Below are positions 42,296 to 51,483 of a DNA stretch of 64,000 nucleotides, in pieces. Location: positions 229,154 through 293,153 of the forward strand of contig NZ_LMDF01000001.1 of NCBI RefSeq assembly GCF_001425745.1, read 5' to 3'. Made by a program: the position numbers and the translations under genes. Positions within the stretch are counted from its first letter, which is position 1. The number at the start of each line of letters is the position of its first letter. The notes below the pieces were generated by a model. The model saw only the letters and a program-made list of their open reading frames with translations. It was not told the DNA's origin and did not search any database. This DNA comes from Caulobacter sp. Root343. Its GTDB lineage: Bacteria; Pseudomonadota; Alphaproteobacteria; Caulobacterales; Caulobacteraceae.

Positions 42296-43798
42296 ATGAC
42301 TGAAGCAACTTCTTCCAAAGTGATCCAAGGCCGCACCGGCCCCTGGGAAATCGTTCTGGGCCTCGAGATCCACGCTCAGGTGGCCAGCAAGTCCAAGCTG
42401 TTCTCCGGCGCCGCCGTCGGCTTCGGCGCGGGGCCGAACGAGCAGGTCAGCCTGGTGGACGCGGCCATGCCGGGCATGCTGCCGGTCCTGAACGGGTTCT
42501 GTGTCGAGCAGGCCGTGAAGACGGGCCTGGGCCTGAAGGCGCAGATCAACCTGAAGAGCCGCTTCGATCGCAAGAACTACTTCTATCCCGACCTGCCGCA
42601 GGGCTATCAGATCAGCCAATTCGACCAGCCAATCGTCGGCGAGGGCGTCGTCACGGTCGAGCGCGACGACGGTACGACCTTCGACGTGCGCATCGAGCGC
42701 CTGCACCTGGAGCAGGACGCCGGCAAGTCGCTGCACGATCAGGATCCGAACGCGACCTATGTCGACCTGAACCGCGCGGGCACGGCGCTGATGGAGATCG
42801 TCTCCAAGCCCGACATGCGCACCTCGGAAGAGGCGGCCGCCTACGTCAAGAAGCTGCGGACGATCCTGGTCTATCTGGGCACCTGCGACGGCGACATGGA
42901 GAAGGGCAACCTGCGCGCCGACGTCAACGTCTCGGTCTGCCGTCCGGGCGCCTACGAGAAGTTCCGCGAGACCGGCAGCTTCAGCCACCTGGGCACGCGC
43001 TGCGAGATCAAGAACGTCAATTCGTATCGCTACATCCAGCAGGCCATCGAGTACGAGGCGCGTCGCCAGATCGAGATCCTGGAAGACGGCGGCAAGATCG
43101 ACCAGGAGACCCGCCTGTTCGACCCGACCAAGGGCGAGACCCGCTCGATGCGGAGCAAGGAAGAGGCGCACGACTATCGCTACTTCCCCGATCCGGACCT
43201 GCTGCCGCTGGTCCTGGATCCCGCCTGGGTGAAGTCGATCGAGGAGACCCTGCCGGAGCTGCCGGACGCCAAGAAGGCGCGCCTGCAGAGCCAGTACGGC
43301 CTTTCGGCCTACGACGCCGGCGTGCTGATCATCGAGAGCGACCGCGCCGATTACTTCGAAGCCGCCGCCAAGGGGCGCGACGCCAAGCTGGTGGCCAATT
43401 GGGTGACCAACGAGCTGCTGTCGAAGCTGTCGGCCGGCGGCCACGAGATCGCCGCCTCGCCGCTGCCGTCGTCGGACATCGCCCAGTTGGTCGAGCTGAT
43501 CGAGAACGGCACCATCTCGTCGAAGATCGCCAAGGAGGTCTTCGAACACATGTGGGCCGGCGAGGGCCGTCCCGCCGAGATCGTCGAGAAGCGCGGCTTG
43601 GTGCAGATCAACGACACCGGCGCGATCGAGAAGGCCATCGACGACCTGATCGCCGGCAATCCCGACAAGGCCGAGGCCGTGAAGGACAAGCCGCAGGCCC
43701 TGGGTTGGTTCGTCGGTCAGGTGATGAAGGCCACGGGCGGCAAGGCCAACCCCGGCACGGTCAACGAGCTGCTCCGCAAGAAGCTCGGCGTCGAATAG
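42296..43798 (+). CDS. gatB: Asp-tRNA(Asn)/Glu-tRNA(Gln) amidotransferase subunit B
   Basis: The 500-residue protein shows the GatB catalytic cradle ([57 protein letters not shown]) and a C-terminal YqeY-like helical domain ending in [11 protein letters not shown]. It phosphorylates the misacylated Glu or Asp on tRNA and amidates it with ammonia from GatA. The ribosome site GGAGGA at about 42281 abuts the right repeat of the DUF559 unit. A terminator follows. Confidence 0.97.
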   Translation: MTEATSSKVIQGRTGPWEIVLGLEIHAQVASKSKLFSGAAVGFGAGPNEQVSLVDAAMPGMLPVLNGFCVEQAVKTGLGLKAQINLKSRFDRKNYFYPDLPQGYQISQFDQPIVGEGVVTVERDDGTTFDVRIERLHLEQDAGKSLHDQDPNATYVDLNRAGTALMEIVSKPDMRTSEEAAAYVKKLRTILVYLGTCDGDMEKGNLRADVNVSVCRPGAYEKFRETGSFSHLGTRCEIKNVNSYRYIQQAIEYEARRQIEILEDGGKIDQETRLFDPTKGETRSMRSKEEAHDYRYFPDPDLLPLVLDPAWVKSIEETLPELPDAKKARLQSQYGLSAYDAGVLIIESDRADYFEAAAKGRDAKLVANWVTNELLSKLSAGGHEIAASPLPSSDIAQLVELIENGTISSKIAKEVFEHMWAGEGRPAEIVEKRGLVQINDTGAIEKAIDDLIAGNPDKAEAVKDKPQALGWFVGQVMKATGGKANPGTVNELLRKKLGVE

Positions 43799-43822
43799 CG
43801 CCGATCAGATCCCCGAACGACG

Positions 43823-43856
43823 AGGGCCCGCGGCGGAAGCCACGGGCCCTTCTTCG
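43823..43856 (+). terminator. Rho-independent terminator downstream of gatB
   Basis: The stem AGGGCCCG / CGGGCCCT is followed by TCTTCGTT. It lies 25 bases past the gatB stop and before a convergent gene. Confidence 0.8.
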
Positions 43857-43873
43857 TTGATGCGAACTTTTTC

Positions 43874-44224
43874 TTATTGAGGCTGGGTCGGAGAGGTCGA
43901 AGACTCCTCGCCCGGCTTCTTGTGCTTCTTGTGCTTCTTGGCCGTCTTGTCGTCGGCCGTGGTCTTCTCCTCGGTGGCCGGCGCCGTGGCCGAGGTCGGC
44001 GTACCGGCGCTATCGGCCGGAGCGGCGGTCTCGGAGGCGGGCGGGGCGGCCTGGGTCGAGGGATCCGTGGTCGACGGCGTCGTGGTCGTGGCCGGAGCGG
44101 TCGACGGCATCGGGGACGGATCGGCCGGGGTCGTCTGCGGCGCCGTCGTCTGAGCCAGGGCCGAGCCCGCATAGGCGGCGGCGGCCAGGGTGAGCGCGGC
44201 GGTGGTGAGGCGCAGGGTCTTCAT
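43874..44224 (-). CDS. Exported Thr/Pro/Ala-rich low-complexity protein
   Basis: ATG 44224 starts a signal peptide (MKTLRLTTAALTLAAAAYAG, cleaved near ALAQ). The mature part (116 residues in total) is a low-complexity chain of Thr, Pro, Ala and Ser, with a lysine/histidine cluster (KKHKKHKK) near the end. No domain is recognised. The upstream frame stays open but lacks a signal peptide or ribosome site. The 193-base gap ahead of it shows nothing else. Confidence 0.62.
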   Translation of the reverse strand: MKTLRLTTAALTLAAAAYAGSALAQTTAPQTTPADPSPMPSTAPATTTTPSTTDPSTQAAPPASETAAPADSAGTPTSATAPATEEKTTADDKTAKKHKKHKKPGEESSTSPTQPQ

Positions 44225-44417
44225 CGGGTCATGACCATGTTGCTGTAGCGTCGGAGTGTGACGCGAGGCGAACGCTGACCCTGCAATGCGTTCGAAATAG
44301 CTTCGCAATCGGGCGCTTAGGCCCAATACGCGGCGAGGTTGTGGCGCTGATGGCCGCAAAACGGCGCCCCAGGCAAAGCTCAGGACGCCGTCTCGCAATG
44401 GCAAAGCCAGTTCAGGT

Positions 44418-44936
44418 CTAGTTATTGGCGATGACGTCGAAGATCAGGCCCGTCGCGATGGCGGCCAGGACATAGTCATTACCGGTGTGGTACCAATAGT
44501 AGCCGCGGGGCGGCGGGCGCAGGTGATAGCGATAGTAATCGTTCACCACATAGCCATGACCGCGATAGTAGCCGGGCAAATAGGCGCCACGGCGCCACGA
44601 CGTATAGCCGGGGCGGAAGCCGGGACGGCCATAGTAGGCCGCCGGCGGCGGGCCGTAGGACCAGCGATTGTTATAATAGTAGCCGTTGTGACGGCCGCCA
44701 TCCCAGCGGTCGCCGCGGTCCCAGCCGTTGTGGCGGCCGTTGTCCCAGTGGCCGCGGTCACGGTCGTAGCCTCGGCCCCGGTCATAGTCCCCGCGATCAT
44801 GGTCCCGACCGCGATCCCAGTCGCGATCACGGTGGTCCCAGCGACCGCGATCCTGGGCGGCGGCGTCGGTCGCCGTCAGGGCCATCGGCCCGGCCACGGA
44901 GGCCACGGCGGCGATGGTGAGCAGCAGACGTTTCAT
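44418..44936 (-). CDS. Exported RcnB-family protein
   Basis: The 172-residue product has a signal peptide (cleaved near DAAAQ). A repetitive Arg/Asp/Gly/His/Tyr-rich segment (RDRDWDRGRDHDRGDYDRG) follows. The C-terminal RcnB-type domain includes WRRGAYLPGYYRGHGYVVND and YHLRPPPRGYYWYHTGNDYV. RcnB in E. coli is a periplasmic protein linked to nickel and cobalt homeostasis. In alphaproteobacteria the family is expanded and the metal role is not established. The 197-base gap upstream (44937-45133) has no clear feature. Confidence 0.85.
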   Translation of the reverse strand: MKRLLLTIAAVASVAGPMALTATDAAAQDRGRWDHRDRDWDRGRDHDRGDYDRGRGYDRDRGHWDNGRHNGWDRGDRWDGGRHNGYYYNNRWSYGPPPAAYYGRPGFRPGYTSWRRGAYLPGYYRGHGYVVNDYYRYHLRPPPRGYYWYHTGNDYVLAAIATGLIFDVIANN

Positions 44937-45133
44937 CTCGTCTTCTCCTAGTGGTCGGGCGACGAAATCGAAGCGCCGCCTAGAAACTTCCCTCGACCTT
45001 GAAACGCACGATGAGCGTTTGCGGCTGAACCGGGGCTGAATGGCGCTGTTAGGGATTTTGCCGATCGCCCTTGGCGCGGCGAAGCGTCGCGACCATGTTC
45101 TGGAACAACCACGATTGCGGGAGGGAAGCGCCG

Positions 45134-45859
45134 ATGAGTCGTCCGATCGAGCTGCACTACTGGCCCACGCCCAACGGCTGGAAGGTCTCCATCGCCCTGG
45201 AGGAGATGGGTCTGCCGTATGAGATGATTCCGGTGAACATCGGGACCGGCGAGCAGTTCAAGCCGGAGTTCCTGGCCATCAGCCCCAACAACCGCATGCC
45301 CGCCATCGTCGATCCCGAGGGGCCCGACGGCCAGCCGATCTCGATCTTCGAGTCCGGGGCGATCCTGCAATATCTCGCTCGCAAGACCGGCCAGTTCTAT
45401 GGCGAGACCGAGCGGGACCGGGTCGAGATTGACCAGTGGGTGATGTGGCAGATGGGCGGTTTGGGGCCGATGGCCGGCCAGACGCACCACTTCCGACAGT
45501 ATGCCCCGGCGATCATCGCCGACCAGCGCCAGATCGCCTACGGCGCGATCCGCTACACCAACGAGACGCACCGCCTGTACGGCGTGCTCGACAAACGCCT
45601 GGAGGGCCGTGATTTCATCTGCGGCCGATTGTCCATCGCCGACTTCATGAGCTGGCCGTGGGTTGTTCCGTGGAAAAACCAGGGCATCATTCTGGACGAG
45701 TTCCCCAATCTGAGTAGGTGGTTCGAGCGCCTCGGCGCCCGCGAGGCGGTTCAGAAGGGCTTCAAACTCGGCGCGGAATTGCGGTCCGGTGGCCTGCAAG
45801 CGTCTGGAAAGGCTGCGGAAGAGGCTCGCAGAGTCCTTTTTGGCCAGAGGGCGCGTTAA
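45134..45859 (+). CDS. Glutathione S-transferase family protein (YfcG/Ure2-like)
   Basis: From ATG 45134 the protein has 241 residues. The N-terminal thioredoxin-like domain has LHYWPTPNGWKVSIALEE and the glutathione contact FESGAILQYLA. A helical C-terminal domain has QWVMWQMGGLGPMAGQ and LSIADFMSWPWV. These features fit the YfcG/YghU (Nu-class) group, which often reduces disulfide bonds using glutathione rather than conjugating it. The natural substrate is not known. The frame continues upstream, but this ATG best matches the family start. Confidence 0.9.
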   Translation: MSRPIELHYWPTPNGWKVSIALEEMGLPYEMIPVNIGTGEQFKPEFLAISPNNRMPAIVDPEGPDGQPISIFESGAILQYLARKTGQFYGETERDRVEIDQWVMWQMGGLGPMAGQTHHFRQYAPAIIADQRQIAYGAIRYTNETHRLYGVLDKRLEGRDFICGRLSIADFMSWPWVVPWKNQGIILDEFPNLSRWFERLGAREAVQKGFKLGAELRSGGLQASGKAAEEARRVLFGQRAR

Positions 45860-46031
45860 CGCGCTGTATACTTGCGTTTACGCGCAGTAATCACTTTAAA
45901 TAACCAGTATACTAAGCGCGACATTCATGATGTGCGCGCATTTAACTATATCTTCAGTGGCTCAGGACTTTTCTGCTCTCAGGCTCTGATCCGGCAAAAC
46001 GCCGGGGCGAGCTTGAGAGAGGAGATGAGCC
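45860..46031. other. Low-GC intergenic segment with repeated GTATAC
   Basis: The 172 bases before the Sel1-like gene are much richer in A and T than anything nearby. They contain two GTATAC palindromes (45866-45871 and 45907-45912) 41 bases apart, and TTTACGCGC-type repeats. It probably holds the promoter of the next gene. No open reading frame is supported. Confidence 0.45.
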
Positions 46032-46310
46032 ATGATGTTGATGAACGAACCGCCGGCCGTCGTCGCCATGCTGCCGCTGCCGACCACCGAGTCCACCGGG
46101 GACGAGCTGTTCCGTATGGGCCTGCTATATTCGACCGGTCAGGGCGGCGCGCCGCTGGACTACGTGTCGGCCCACATGCTGTTCAACCTGGCCGCCATGC
46201 GCGGTTCGGTCGAAGCCAAGGTCTACCGCAAGGAGCTGTCGCAAGAGATGGCCAGCGACGAGGTCGCCGAAGCTCAGCGCCAGGCCCGCGAATGGCTCGC
46301 CCACGGCTGA
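46032..46310 (+). CDS. Small Sel1-repeat-like protein
   Basis: ATG 46032 follows GAGAGAGGAGATGAGCC and gives 92 residues. The central part (LFRMGLLYSTGQGGAPLDYVSAHMLFNLAAMRGSVEAKVYRKEL) matches one Sel1-like repeat, a helix-turn-helix scaffold for protein contacts. No signal peptide is seen. It converges on hfsD, and its stop lies inside a perfect hairpin. Role unknown. Confidence 0.75.
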   Translation: MMLMNEPPAVVAMLPLPTTESTGDELFRMGLLYSTGQGGAPLDYVSAHMLFNLAAMRGSVEAKVYRKELSQEMASDEVAEAQRQAREWLAHG

Positions 46311-46331
46311 ACCCGGTCGCCGGGTTCAGCC
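46305..46331. terminator. Hairpin between convergent Sel1-like and hfsD genes
   Basis: A perfect 12-base stem GGCTGAACCCGG / CCGGGTTCAGCC encloses loop TCG and includes the TGA of the Sel1-like gene. It lacks a T-run but is positioned as a bidirectional transcription stop. Confidence 0.6.
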
Positions 46332-46352
46332 TCTCGCCGTCCGGCCGCGTTC

Positions 46353-47093
46353 CTAGCGAACGTTGCCGTTGATCGCGTAGCTGAAGCTGATCGGCAGCAG
46401 GTCGCGGAAGTACTGCTGCATGAAGAGGCCCGTCTCGGACACGCCGCTGCGCGGCACGTAGACGACGTCGAAGCGGCGCAAGGGCACGAGGTCCGCGCCG
46501 CCGGGACTGGTCAGACCCTGTAGAAGGTTGGCGGTCCGCATCATCGCCCGCCCGTCGGGGCCGCGACGAATGATCACAACCTGATTGCGCTTGGCGCCGT
46601 TGGTGAAGCCCCCGGCCTGGATGACGGCCCGTAGGGCGTCGCCGTCGCCGGCCATGTCGAAGACGCCGGGGTTCTTGACCTCGCCGCCGACGAAGACCTT
46701 GAGCGGGGTCGTGGACTTCACCGAGACCTGGACCTGCGGCCGCAACAGCGTGCCGGAATAGGCCTGGCTGATCGAGCCTTGCAGGTCGTCGATCGTCCGA
46801 TCGGCCGCCATCACCGGCGTGGCCAAGGGCAGGGTGATCCGCCCGTCGGGCTGCACCGTCACGGTCTTGCTGAGTTCGGGCGCCGACGGCACCGTCACCT
46901 CGACCTCGTCGCCCGGATAGAAGCGATACGACGGCTCGTCGTCGCTCCAGTCGGCGTAACCGATATTAGAGAAGTTCGCGGTAGGCCTGGGACCCGGCGT
47001 GATCGGCTCGGCGTCGATATGGCCACAGGCGGAGACTCCGCCGGCCACCAAGACCACGGCCAAGGCCGTCAAAAAGTGCGTGCGGCTTTGCAT
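46353..47093 (-). CDS. hfsD: Holdfast polysaccharide export protein HfsD (Wza-like secretin)
   Basis: ATG 47093 begins a lipoprotein signal with lipobox GVSAC, so the 246-residue protein is anchored at the outer membrane. It has a polysaccharide export domain (YRFYPGDEVEVTVPSAPELS) and SLBB-type repeats (PLKVFVGGEVKNPGVFD). This is the Wza/OMA layout. In C. crescentus HfsD exports holdfast polysaccharide through the outer membrane. It is divergent from hfsA across an 85-base gap with a CtrA-like box. Confidence 0.92.
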   Translation of the reverse strand: MQSRTHFLTALAVVLVAGGVSACGHIDAEPITPGPRPTANFSNIGYADWSDDEPSYRFYPGDEVEVTVPSAPELSKTVTVQPDGRITLPLATPVMAADRTIDDLQGSISQAYSGTLLRPQVQVSVKSTTPLKVFVGGEVKNPGVFDMAGDGDALRAVIQAGGFTNGAKRNQVVIIRRGPDGRAMMRTANLLQGLTSPGGADLVPLRRFDVVYVPRSGVSETGLFMQQYFRDLLPISFSYAINGNVR

Positions 47094-47116
47094 GCGACAA
47101 GTCTTAACAGGAATGG

Positions 47117-47131
47117 GTAACGAAGCCTTAA
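47117..47131. promoter_or_regulatory. CtrA-like box between hfsD and hfsA
   Basis: GTAA-CGAAGCC-TTAA fits the CtrA consensus TTAA-N7-TTAA with one mismatch and lies in the divergent hfsD/hfsA gap. It could serve either gene. Assignment is by pattern and gene function. Confidence 0.45.
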
Positions 47132-47178
47132 GGGCGGGCGCGCCACGGTGCGTGACAGATTGAACCGCCTGGATTCGT

Positions 47179-48684
47179 ATGTCGACGAGCGCCTGGACCA
47201 GCGTGCCGCACGACTCTCCGCCTCGCATGGCGGCGAGCAGCGGCGGCGCGCGTCCTAAATACGCCCCGACCGACTTCGTCACCTTGCTGTGGCGCGAGCG
47301 CTTCCTGATGCTGGGCGTCTTCCTGGTCATCGTGGCTCTGGGCTTCGCGTTCTCGATGACGCTGAAGAAGAGCTACACGGCCGAATCGAGCCTCTTCGTT
47401 CGCCTGGGCCAAGAATATGTCTACGAGCCTCGGGCCGGCGACGCCGGTCGCGGCGCGGTGCCCAACACCGACGAGGTCATCCAGTCGGAAGCCGAGATCC
47501 TGGGCAGCGGCGAACTGCGCGAGCGGGTGATCCGCAAGATCGGCTTCGCGAAGGTCTTCCCGAAATACGCCGCCAAGTACGCCGGCGCCACGCCCGAGGG
47601 TAAGCGCAAACTGATCGCCGAAGGCCGCGACTCGATCGGCAAGAGCCTGAAGATCGAGACCGCGCCCGACAATTCGATCATCCGCCTGGCCTTCCAGCAC
47701 CAGGATCCGGAAATGGCCGAGAAGGTGCTGAACACCTTGCTCGAGGAATATCTGATCTATCGCCGCTCACTGCTGATCGGCGGCGACAACCAGGTGCTGC
47801 AGCGGCAGCGCGACATCTTCGCGCAGAAGCTGGGCGACGCCGACACGGCCTATCAGTCGTTCCTGGTCACCAACGACATCGGCGACTTCACCGCCCAGAA
47901 GAACGTCCTGACCCAACTGCAGGCGCAGGTCGAGCAGCAGAAGTACGCGGTGGACGCCCAGCTGCAGGACCGCATGGGCCGCCTGTCGGTCGTCGAGAGC
48001 GAGCTGGCCCGCACACCCAACGAGACCGTGCTCTATCGCGACACCGACATGTCGGCCTCGACCAAGCTGGCCCAGCTGAAGCTGGACCGCGAGGGCCTGC
48101 TGGCGCGCTACACGCCCAATGCCGGCCCAGTGCAGGACATCAACGCCCAGATCGCTCAGCTGGAGGCCGGCCTGGCCGCAGGCCGCACGGCGGGCGAGGG
48201 CGCCCGTCGCAGCGGTCCGAACCCGATCTGGCAGACCCTGGCCACCACCCGCAACGACCTGCGAGCCGAGGTCGCGGCCTTGCAGCAGTCGCAGGCCGCC
48301 TACGCTCAACAGGTCACTGACGTGAACACACGCCTGCTGCGCCTGGCGCAGCTGGAACCGCAGTTCAACGAACTGACGCGCGACCGCGACGTTCTGTCCT
48401 CCAACGTCCGCGACTTCACCGTCAAGGAACAGCAGGACGAGGCCCAGCGGCAGATGTCGGCCGAAAGCAGCGACAACATCCGCATCGTCCAGCGCGCCGT
48501 GGCGCCTTCGACCGGCAAGAGCCTGAAGAAGCCGATCCTGGCGATCTCCATCCTGTTCGCCGCGTTCACGGCGCTGTGCGCCGGCTTGGTTCGCATGTTC
48601 CTGCGTCCGGGCCTGCAGACGCCGGCCTCGGCCTCGCGCACCCTGGGCATGCCCGTGCTGGCCACGGCGGGGGTCAAGCGGTGA
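47179..48684 (+). CDS. hfsA: Holdfast export chain-length/co-polymerase protein HfsA
   Basis: The 501-residue protein has an N-terminal membrane helix (FLMLGVFLVIVALGFAFSM), a Wzz-type periplasmic region with long coiled coils (QKNVLTQLQAQVEQQKYAV), and a second helix (ILAISILFAAFTALCAGLV). It ends without a cytoplasmic kinase domain. That order corresponds to the membrane half of a split Wzc protein. In C. crescentus HfsA works with HfsB and HfsD in holdfast export. It reads toward hfsB and hfsC. Confidence 0.93.
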   Translation: MSTSAWTSVPHDSPPRMAASSGGARPKYAPTDFVTLLWRERFLMLGVFLVIVALGFAFSMTLKKSYTAESSLFVRLGQEYVYEPRAGDAGRGAVPNTDEVIQSEAEILGSGELRERVIRKIGFAKVFPKYAAKYAGATPEGKRKLIAEGRDSIGKSLKIETAPDNSIIRLAFQHQDPEMAEKVLNTLLEEYLIYRRSLLIGGDNQVLQRQRDIFAQKLGDADTAYQSFLVTNDIGDFTAQKNVLTQLQAQVEQQKYAVDAQLQDRMGRLSVVESELARTPNETVLYRDTDMSASTKLAQLKLDREGLLARYTPNAGPVQDINAQIAQLEAGLAAGRTAGEGARRSGPNPIWQTLATTRNDLRAEVAALQQSQAAYAQQVTDVNTRLLRLAQLEPQFNELTRDRDVLSSNVRDFTVKEQQDEAQRQMSAESSDNIRIVQRAVAPSTGKSLKKPILAISILFAAFTALCAGLVRMFLRPGLQTPASASRTLGMPVLATAGVKR

Positions 48685-48758
48685 GCGCTTTCGTCGCCTT
48701 TCGCCGACAGGGTTAATGTCGCAAGTTCCGAAGTCCTGAGCGCGCGGCGATTCGGTAA

Positions 48759-49460
48759 ATGGTGGATTTGAACGTCGAGATGACGGAGTTGTGGAGCGCG
48801 CTGGGGACACCCCCGGCCGGTCGTCCGCATGTCATCCAGTTCGTTTCGGCGCGCCGGGGCGAGGGGACCTCGACTGTCGCTCGCGAGTTCGCGCGCTTCG
48901 CCTCGCGCCGCGCCGGCCGCAAGACCTGGCTGATCGACCTCGATCTGAGCAGCCCCAGTCAGTTCCGCGAGCTATCGGCCGATCCCAATCGTTTCGGCCC
49001 TCTGGGACCGCCAGTGGCGGCCTCGCCCGACGGCTCGGCCTTCTTCACCGTCCAACCGCCCGCGCCGCGCGCCGAGGGCGGGGTCTGGCCGGACGCCAAG
49101 TACCTGGTCGGCCATAGTGTCGGCGGACCGCGGCTGTGGGTCGCCCGCTTCAATCGCGAAGCGCTGCGCGGCCGCCAGCAGGCCCACGTCATCCCCTCGG
49201 CGGACTACTGGCGGGCGCTGCGCAAGCACGCCGAGGTCATTGTCGTCGACAGCCCGTCCGTCGACCGCTCGCAGGCGGGGCCGACCGTGGCCCAGCACAT
49301 GGATCAGACCGTGCTGGTGGTTTCCGCCGATCAGCCCGACGTGCGGCAGCCCGCCATGCTGCGCGATGCCCTGACGGCCGCCGGCGGCCGGTGCGCGGGG
49401 CTGTTCTTCAACAAGGTCTCGGTGCAGACGCCCGGCTTCCTGAAGGCGATCCTGCCGTGA
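48759..49460 (+). CDS. hfsB: Holdfast protein HfsB, CpsD/Wzc-ATPase-like with altered Walker A
   Basis: The 233-residue protein has the fold of the cytoplasmic half of BY-kinases (CapB/CpsD): QFVSARRGEG followed by the Walker A position, then WLIDLDLSSP (D60, D62) and VIVVDSPSV. The Walker A reads GEGTST, so threonine (T37) occupies the lysine position, and there is no tyrosine-rich tail. It may be a structural partner of HfsA rather than a kinase. Its stop overlaps the hfsC start (GTGA). Confidence 0.88.
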   Translation: MVDLNVEMTELWSALGTPPAGRPHVIQFVSARRGEGTSTVAREFARFASRRAGRKTWLIDLDLSSPSQFRELSADPNRFGPLGPPVAASPDGSAFFTVQPPAPRAEGGVWPDAKYLVGHSVGGPRLWVARFNREALRGRQQAHVIPSADYWRALRKHAEVIVVDSPSVDRSQAGPTVAQHMDQTVLVVSADQPDVRQPAMLRDALTAAGGRCAGLFFNKVSVQTPGFLKAILP

Positions 49461-50713
49461 CGTGGCAGCCCACGAGGGAAGGGGAGCCTCGGGCTCTCCA
49501 GCCCTCGCTGCTGACCATCGGCGTCGCGGTGGTCATGCTGCTGATCTACAGCTCCGGCTGGCAGCTGCCTCTGTTCGGCGAGAAGAGCGACGAGTCGGCC
49601 TCGGGCATTCTGCGCGTCGCCTTCCTGCCCGCCTACGCCCTGGCCTTTCTGCTGATCATAGGCAAGCCGTGGGCCCTGGTTCGGGCCACCCTCCGCCAGC
49701 CGTTCCTGATCATCCTGATGGGCATCGTGGCCGCCTCGATCTTCTGGTCGATCCAGCCCGACGTCTCGATCCGCCGGGGGTTCGCCGTGGGTTGCACCAC
49801 GATCTCGGGCCTGGCCCTGGCCTCACGGTTTCGCTGGGCGGAGATGGCCCATGTGTTCGCGATCGTCTTCAGCGTCCTGATCGTGGGCAGCTACGTCGTC
49901 TGCATCGCCACGCCCTCGATCGGGGTGATGACCGAACTGTTCCCGGGGGCATGGCGCGGCCTTTGGATGGAGAAGAACGCCTTGGGCGGCCTGATGGCCA
50001 TGGCCATCTGCGTCCTGGGCGCGGCTTCGCTGCTCACGCCTAGCCGGGCCAAGCTGTGGCTGCCGATGGCGTTCCTGGCCTTCGGTCTGGTGATCATGTC
50101 GCAGTCCAAGACCTCGCTGGCCTCGCTGGTGCTGGGTCTGGCGGCTTTGGGCTTCGTCTGGCTCGTGCAACGCGGGCCGGCCATCGGCGTGGCGGCCACC
50201 TGGGCCGGGATCAGCGGCGCGGGCCTGCTGGCGGCCTTCATCATCCTGGCCTCGGACGTCTTCTTTCACCTGCTGGGCAAGGATGCGACCTTCACCGGTC
50301 GGACCCAGATCTGGGCCGCCGCCATGCGCCAGATCGAGGAGCGGCCCTGGCTGGGCTACGGCTACGCCGCCGTGTGGAGCGACAAGTCGGGTTGGGGGCC
50401 GCTGGCGTGGATCGTCCACGACGCCAAGTTCACCCCCCAGCACGCCCACAACTCGTGGATCGAGCAGTGGCTGGGCATGGGCATCGTCGGCCTCTGCGCC
50501 TGGGGGCTGTTCTACCTCCAGACCATGGCGCTGGCGATCGTGGCGGTGTTCCGCAGCCGGGGGGCCTTGCTGGCGTTCCCGTTCCTGGTCGTCTACAGCT
50601 TGGTCAGCCTGACGGAGAGCATCGCGGTGGTCTATAACGACTTCCGCTGGGCCATTTTCGTCGCTCTCGCCGCCAAGTTGGCCTTCTCCGACCAGGCGCA
50701 GGACGAGGGCTAA
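49457..50713 (+). CDS. hfsC: Holdfast O-antigen-polymerase-like protein HfsC
   Basis: GTG 49457 overlaps the hfsB stop and gives 418 residues with about ten or more membrane helices. The large periplasmic loop has the FTGRTQIWAAAMRQIEERP and HNSWIEQWLGMG pattern of the Wzy/O-antigen ligase family. In C. crescentus HfsC is one of two holdfast polymerases, the other being HfsI. The stop codon overlaps that of the convergent hfsH. Confidence 0.92.
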   Translation: MTWQPTREGEPRALQPSLLTIGVAVVMLLIYSSGWQLPLFGEKSDESASGILRVAFLPAYALAFLLIIGKPWALVRATLRQPFLIILMGIVAASIFWSIQPDVSIRRGFAVGCTTISGLALASRFRWAEMAHVFAIVFSVLIVGSYVVCIATPSIGVMTELFPGAWRGLWMEKNALGGLMAMAICVLGAASLLTPSRAKLWLPMAFLAFGLVIMSQSKTSLASLVLGLAALGFVWLVQRGPAIGVAATWAGISGAGLLAAFIILASDVFFHLLGKDATFTGRTQIWAAAMRQIEERPWLGYGYAAVWSDKSGWGPLAWIVHDAKFTPQHAHNSWIEQWLGMGIVGLCAWGLFYLQTMALAIVAVFRSRGALLAFPFLVVYSLVSLTESIAVVYNDFRWAIFVALAAKLAFSDQAQDEG

Positions 50714-51483
50714 AGCCCGATCCGCTTGGCGCCTTCGGCCACGGTCACGACATCGAAGCCTTCCGCCACCGCCCGGTCGATCAGTCGCTCCAGCGCGCCC
50801 GTCGTGCAGCCCCATTGCGACGGCTGGTCGGCGACGTCGTGGGTGTAGAGGATCAGCCAGGCCTTGCGCGCCTTGGCCTTGTCGAGCCAGCCGTTGGCCA
50901 CCGCCTCGCCATCTTCGCCTTCGATCCCGACCGCCGGCGCCTGGTTCAGATCGGCGCCGCTCGTGATCAGGCCGTGGTGCAGGGCGCGCAGGACCTTGAA
51001 GCGGCCGGCGAGCGCCGTTTTCGCGGGCCCCCCTACGTCGCCGTAGGGGTAGGCGAAGTTGACCGGCTCACCCACGCCCCAGGCCGTCAGGCTTTCGGCG
51101 TTACGGTCGACATCGGCGAGGGTCGTGGCTCGTGACGACTGGCCGCAGTCGAGGTGCGAGAAGGTGTGGCAGGCGATCTCGTGTCCGGCGTCGTGCAAAC
51201 GGCGGGCGTCCTGGCCGGTGGCGAAGCGACCCATGGGACCGTCGCGGCCCGCCAGACCGGCGGCGAAATAGTAGGCGCCGCGCAGGCCCCGGGCTTCCAG
51301 AGCCTTGGCGCCCGCCTCGCAAGCCGTGGCCGGGGCGTCGTCGAAGCTGAACGAGACCATCGGCCGCTCCAGCGCCACCTGGGCCGGCCGGCGGTGCGCC
51401 AGGCGGATCAGCCGCCGGCGCAGCTTGCCCTTGAGGGTGCGGTCGGGCTCGTAGGCGTCGACCTTCTCGAATTCGACCTGCAT
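50710..51483 (-). CDS. hfsH: Holdfast polysaccharide deacetylase HfsH
   Basis: The 257-residue NodB-type enzyme has the metal-binding SFDDAP (D48, D49) and HTFSH (H106, H110) motifs, and a C-terminal LILYTHD. HfsH removes acetyl groups from N-acetylglucosamine units of holdfast, which raises adhesion and retention at the cell surface. Its ATG overlaps the hfsG stop by one base (TGATG). Confidence 0.94.
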   Translation of the reverse strand: MQVEFEKVDAYEPDRTLKGKLRRRLIRLAHRRPAQVALERPMVSFSFDDAPATACEAGAKALEARGLRGAYYFAAGLAGRDGPMGRFATGQDARRLHDAGHEIACHTFSHLDCGQSSRATTLADVDRNAESLTAWGVGEPVNFAYPYGDVGGPAKTALAGRFKVLRALHHGLITSGADLNQAPAVGIEGEDGEAVANGWLDKAKARKAWLILYTHDVADQPSQWGCTTGALERLIDRAVAEGFDVVTVAEGAKRIGL

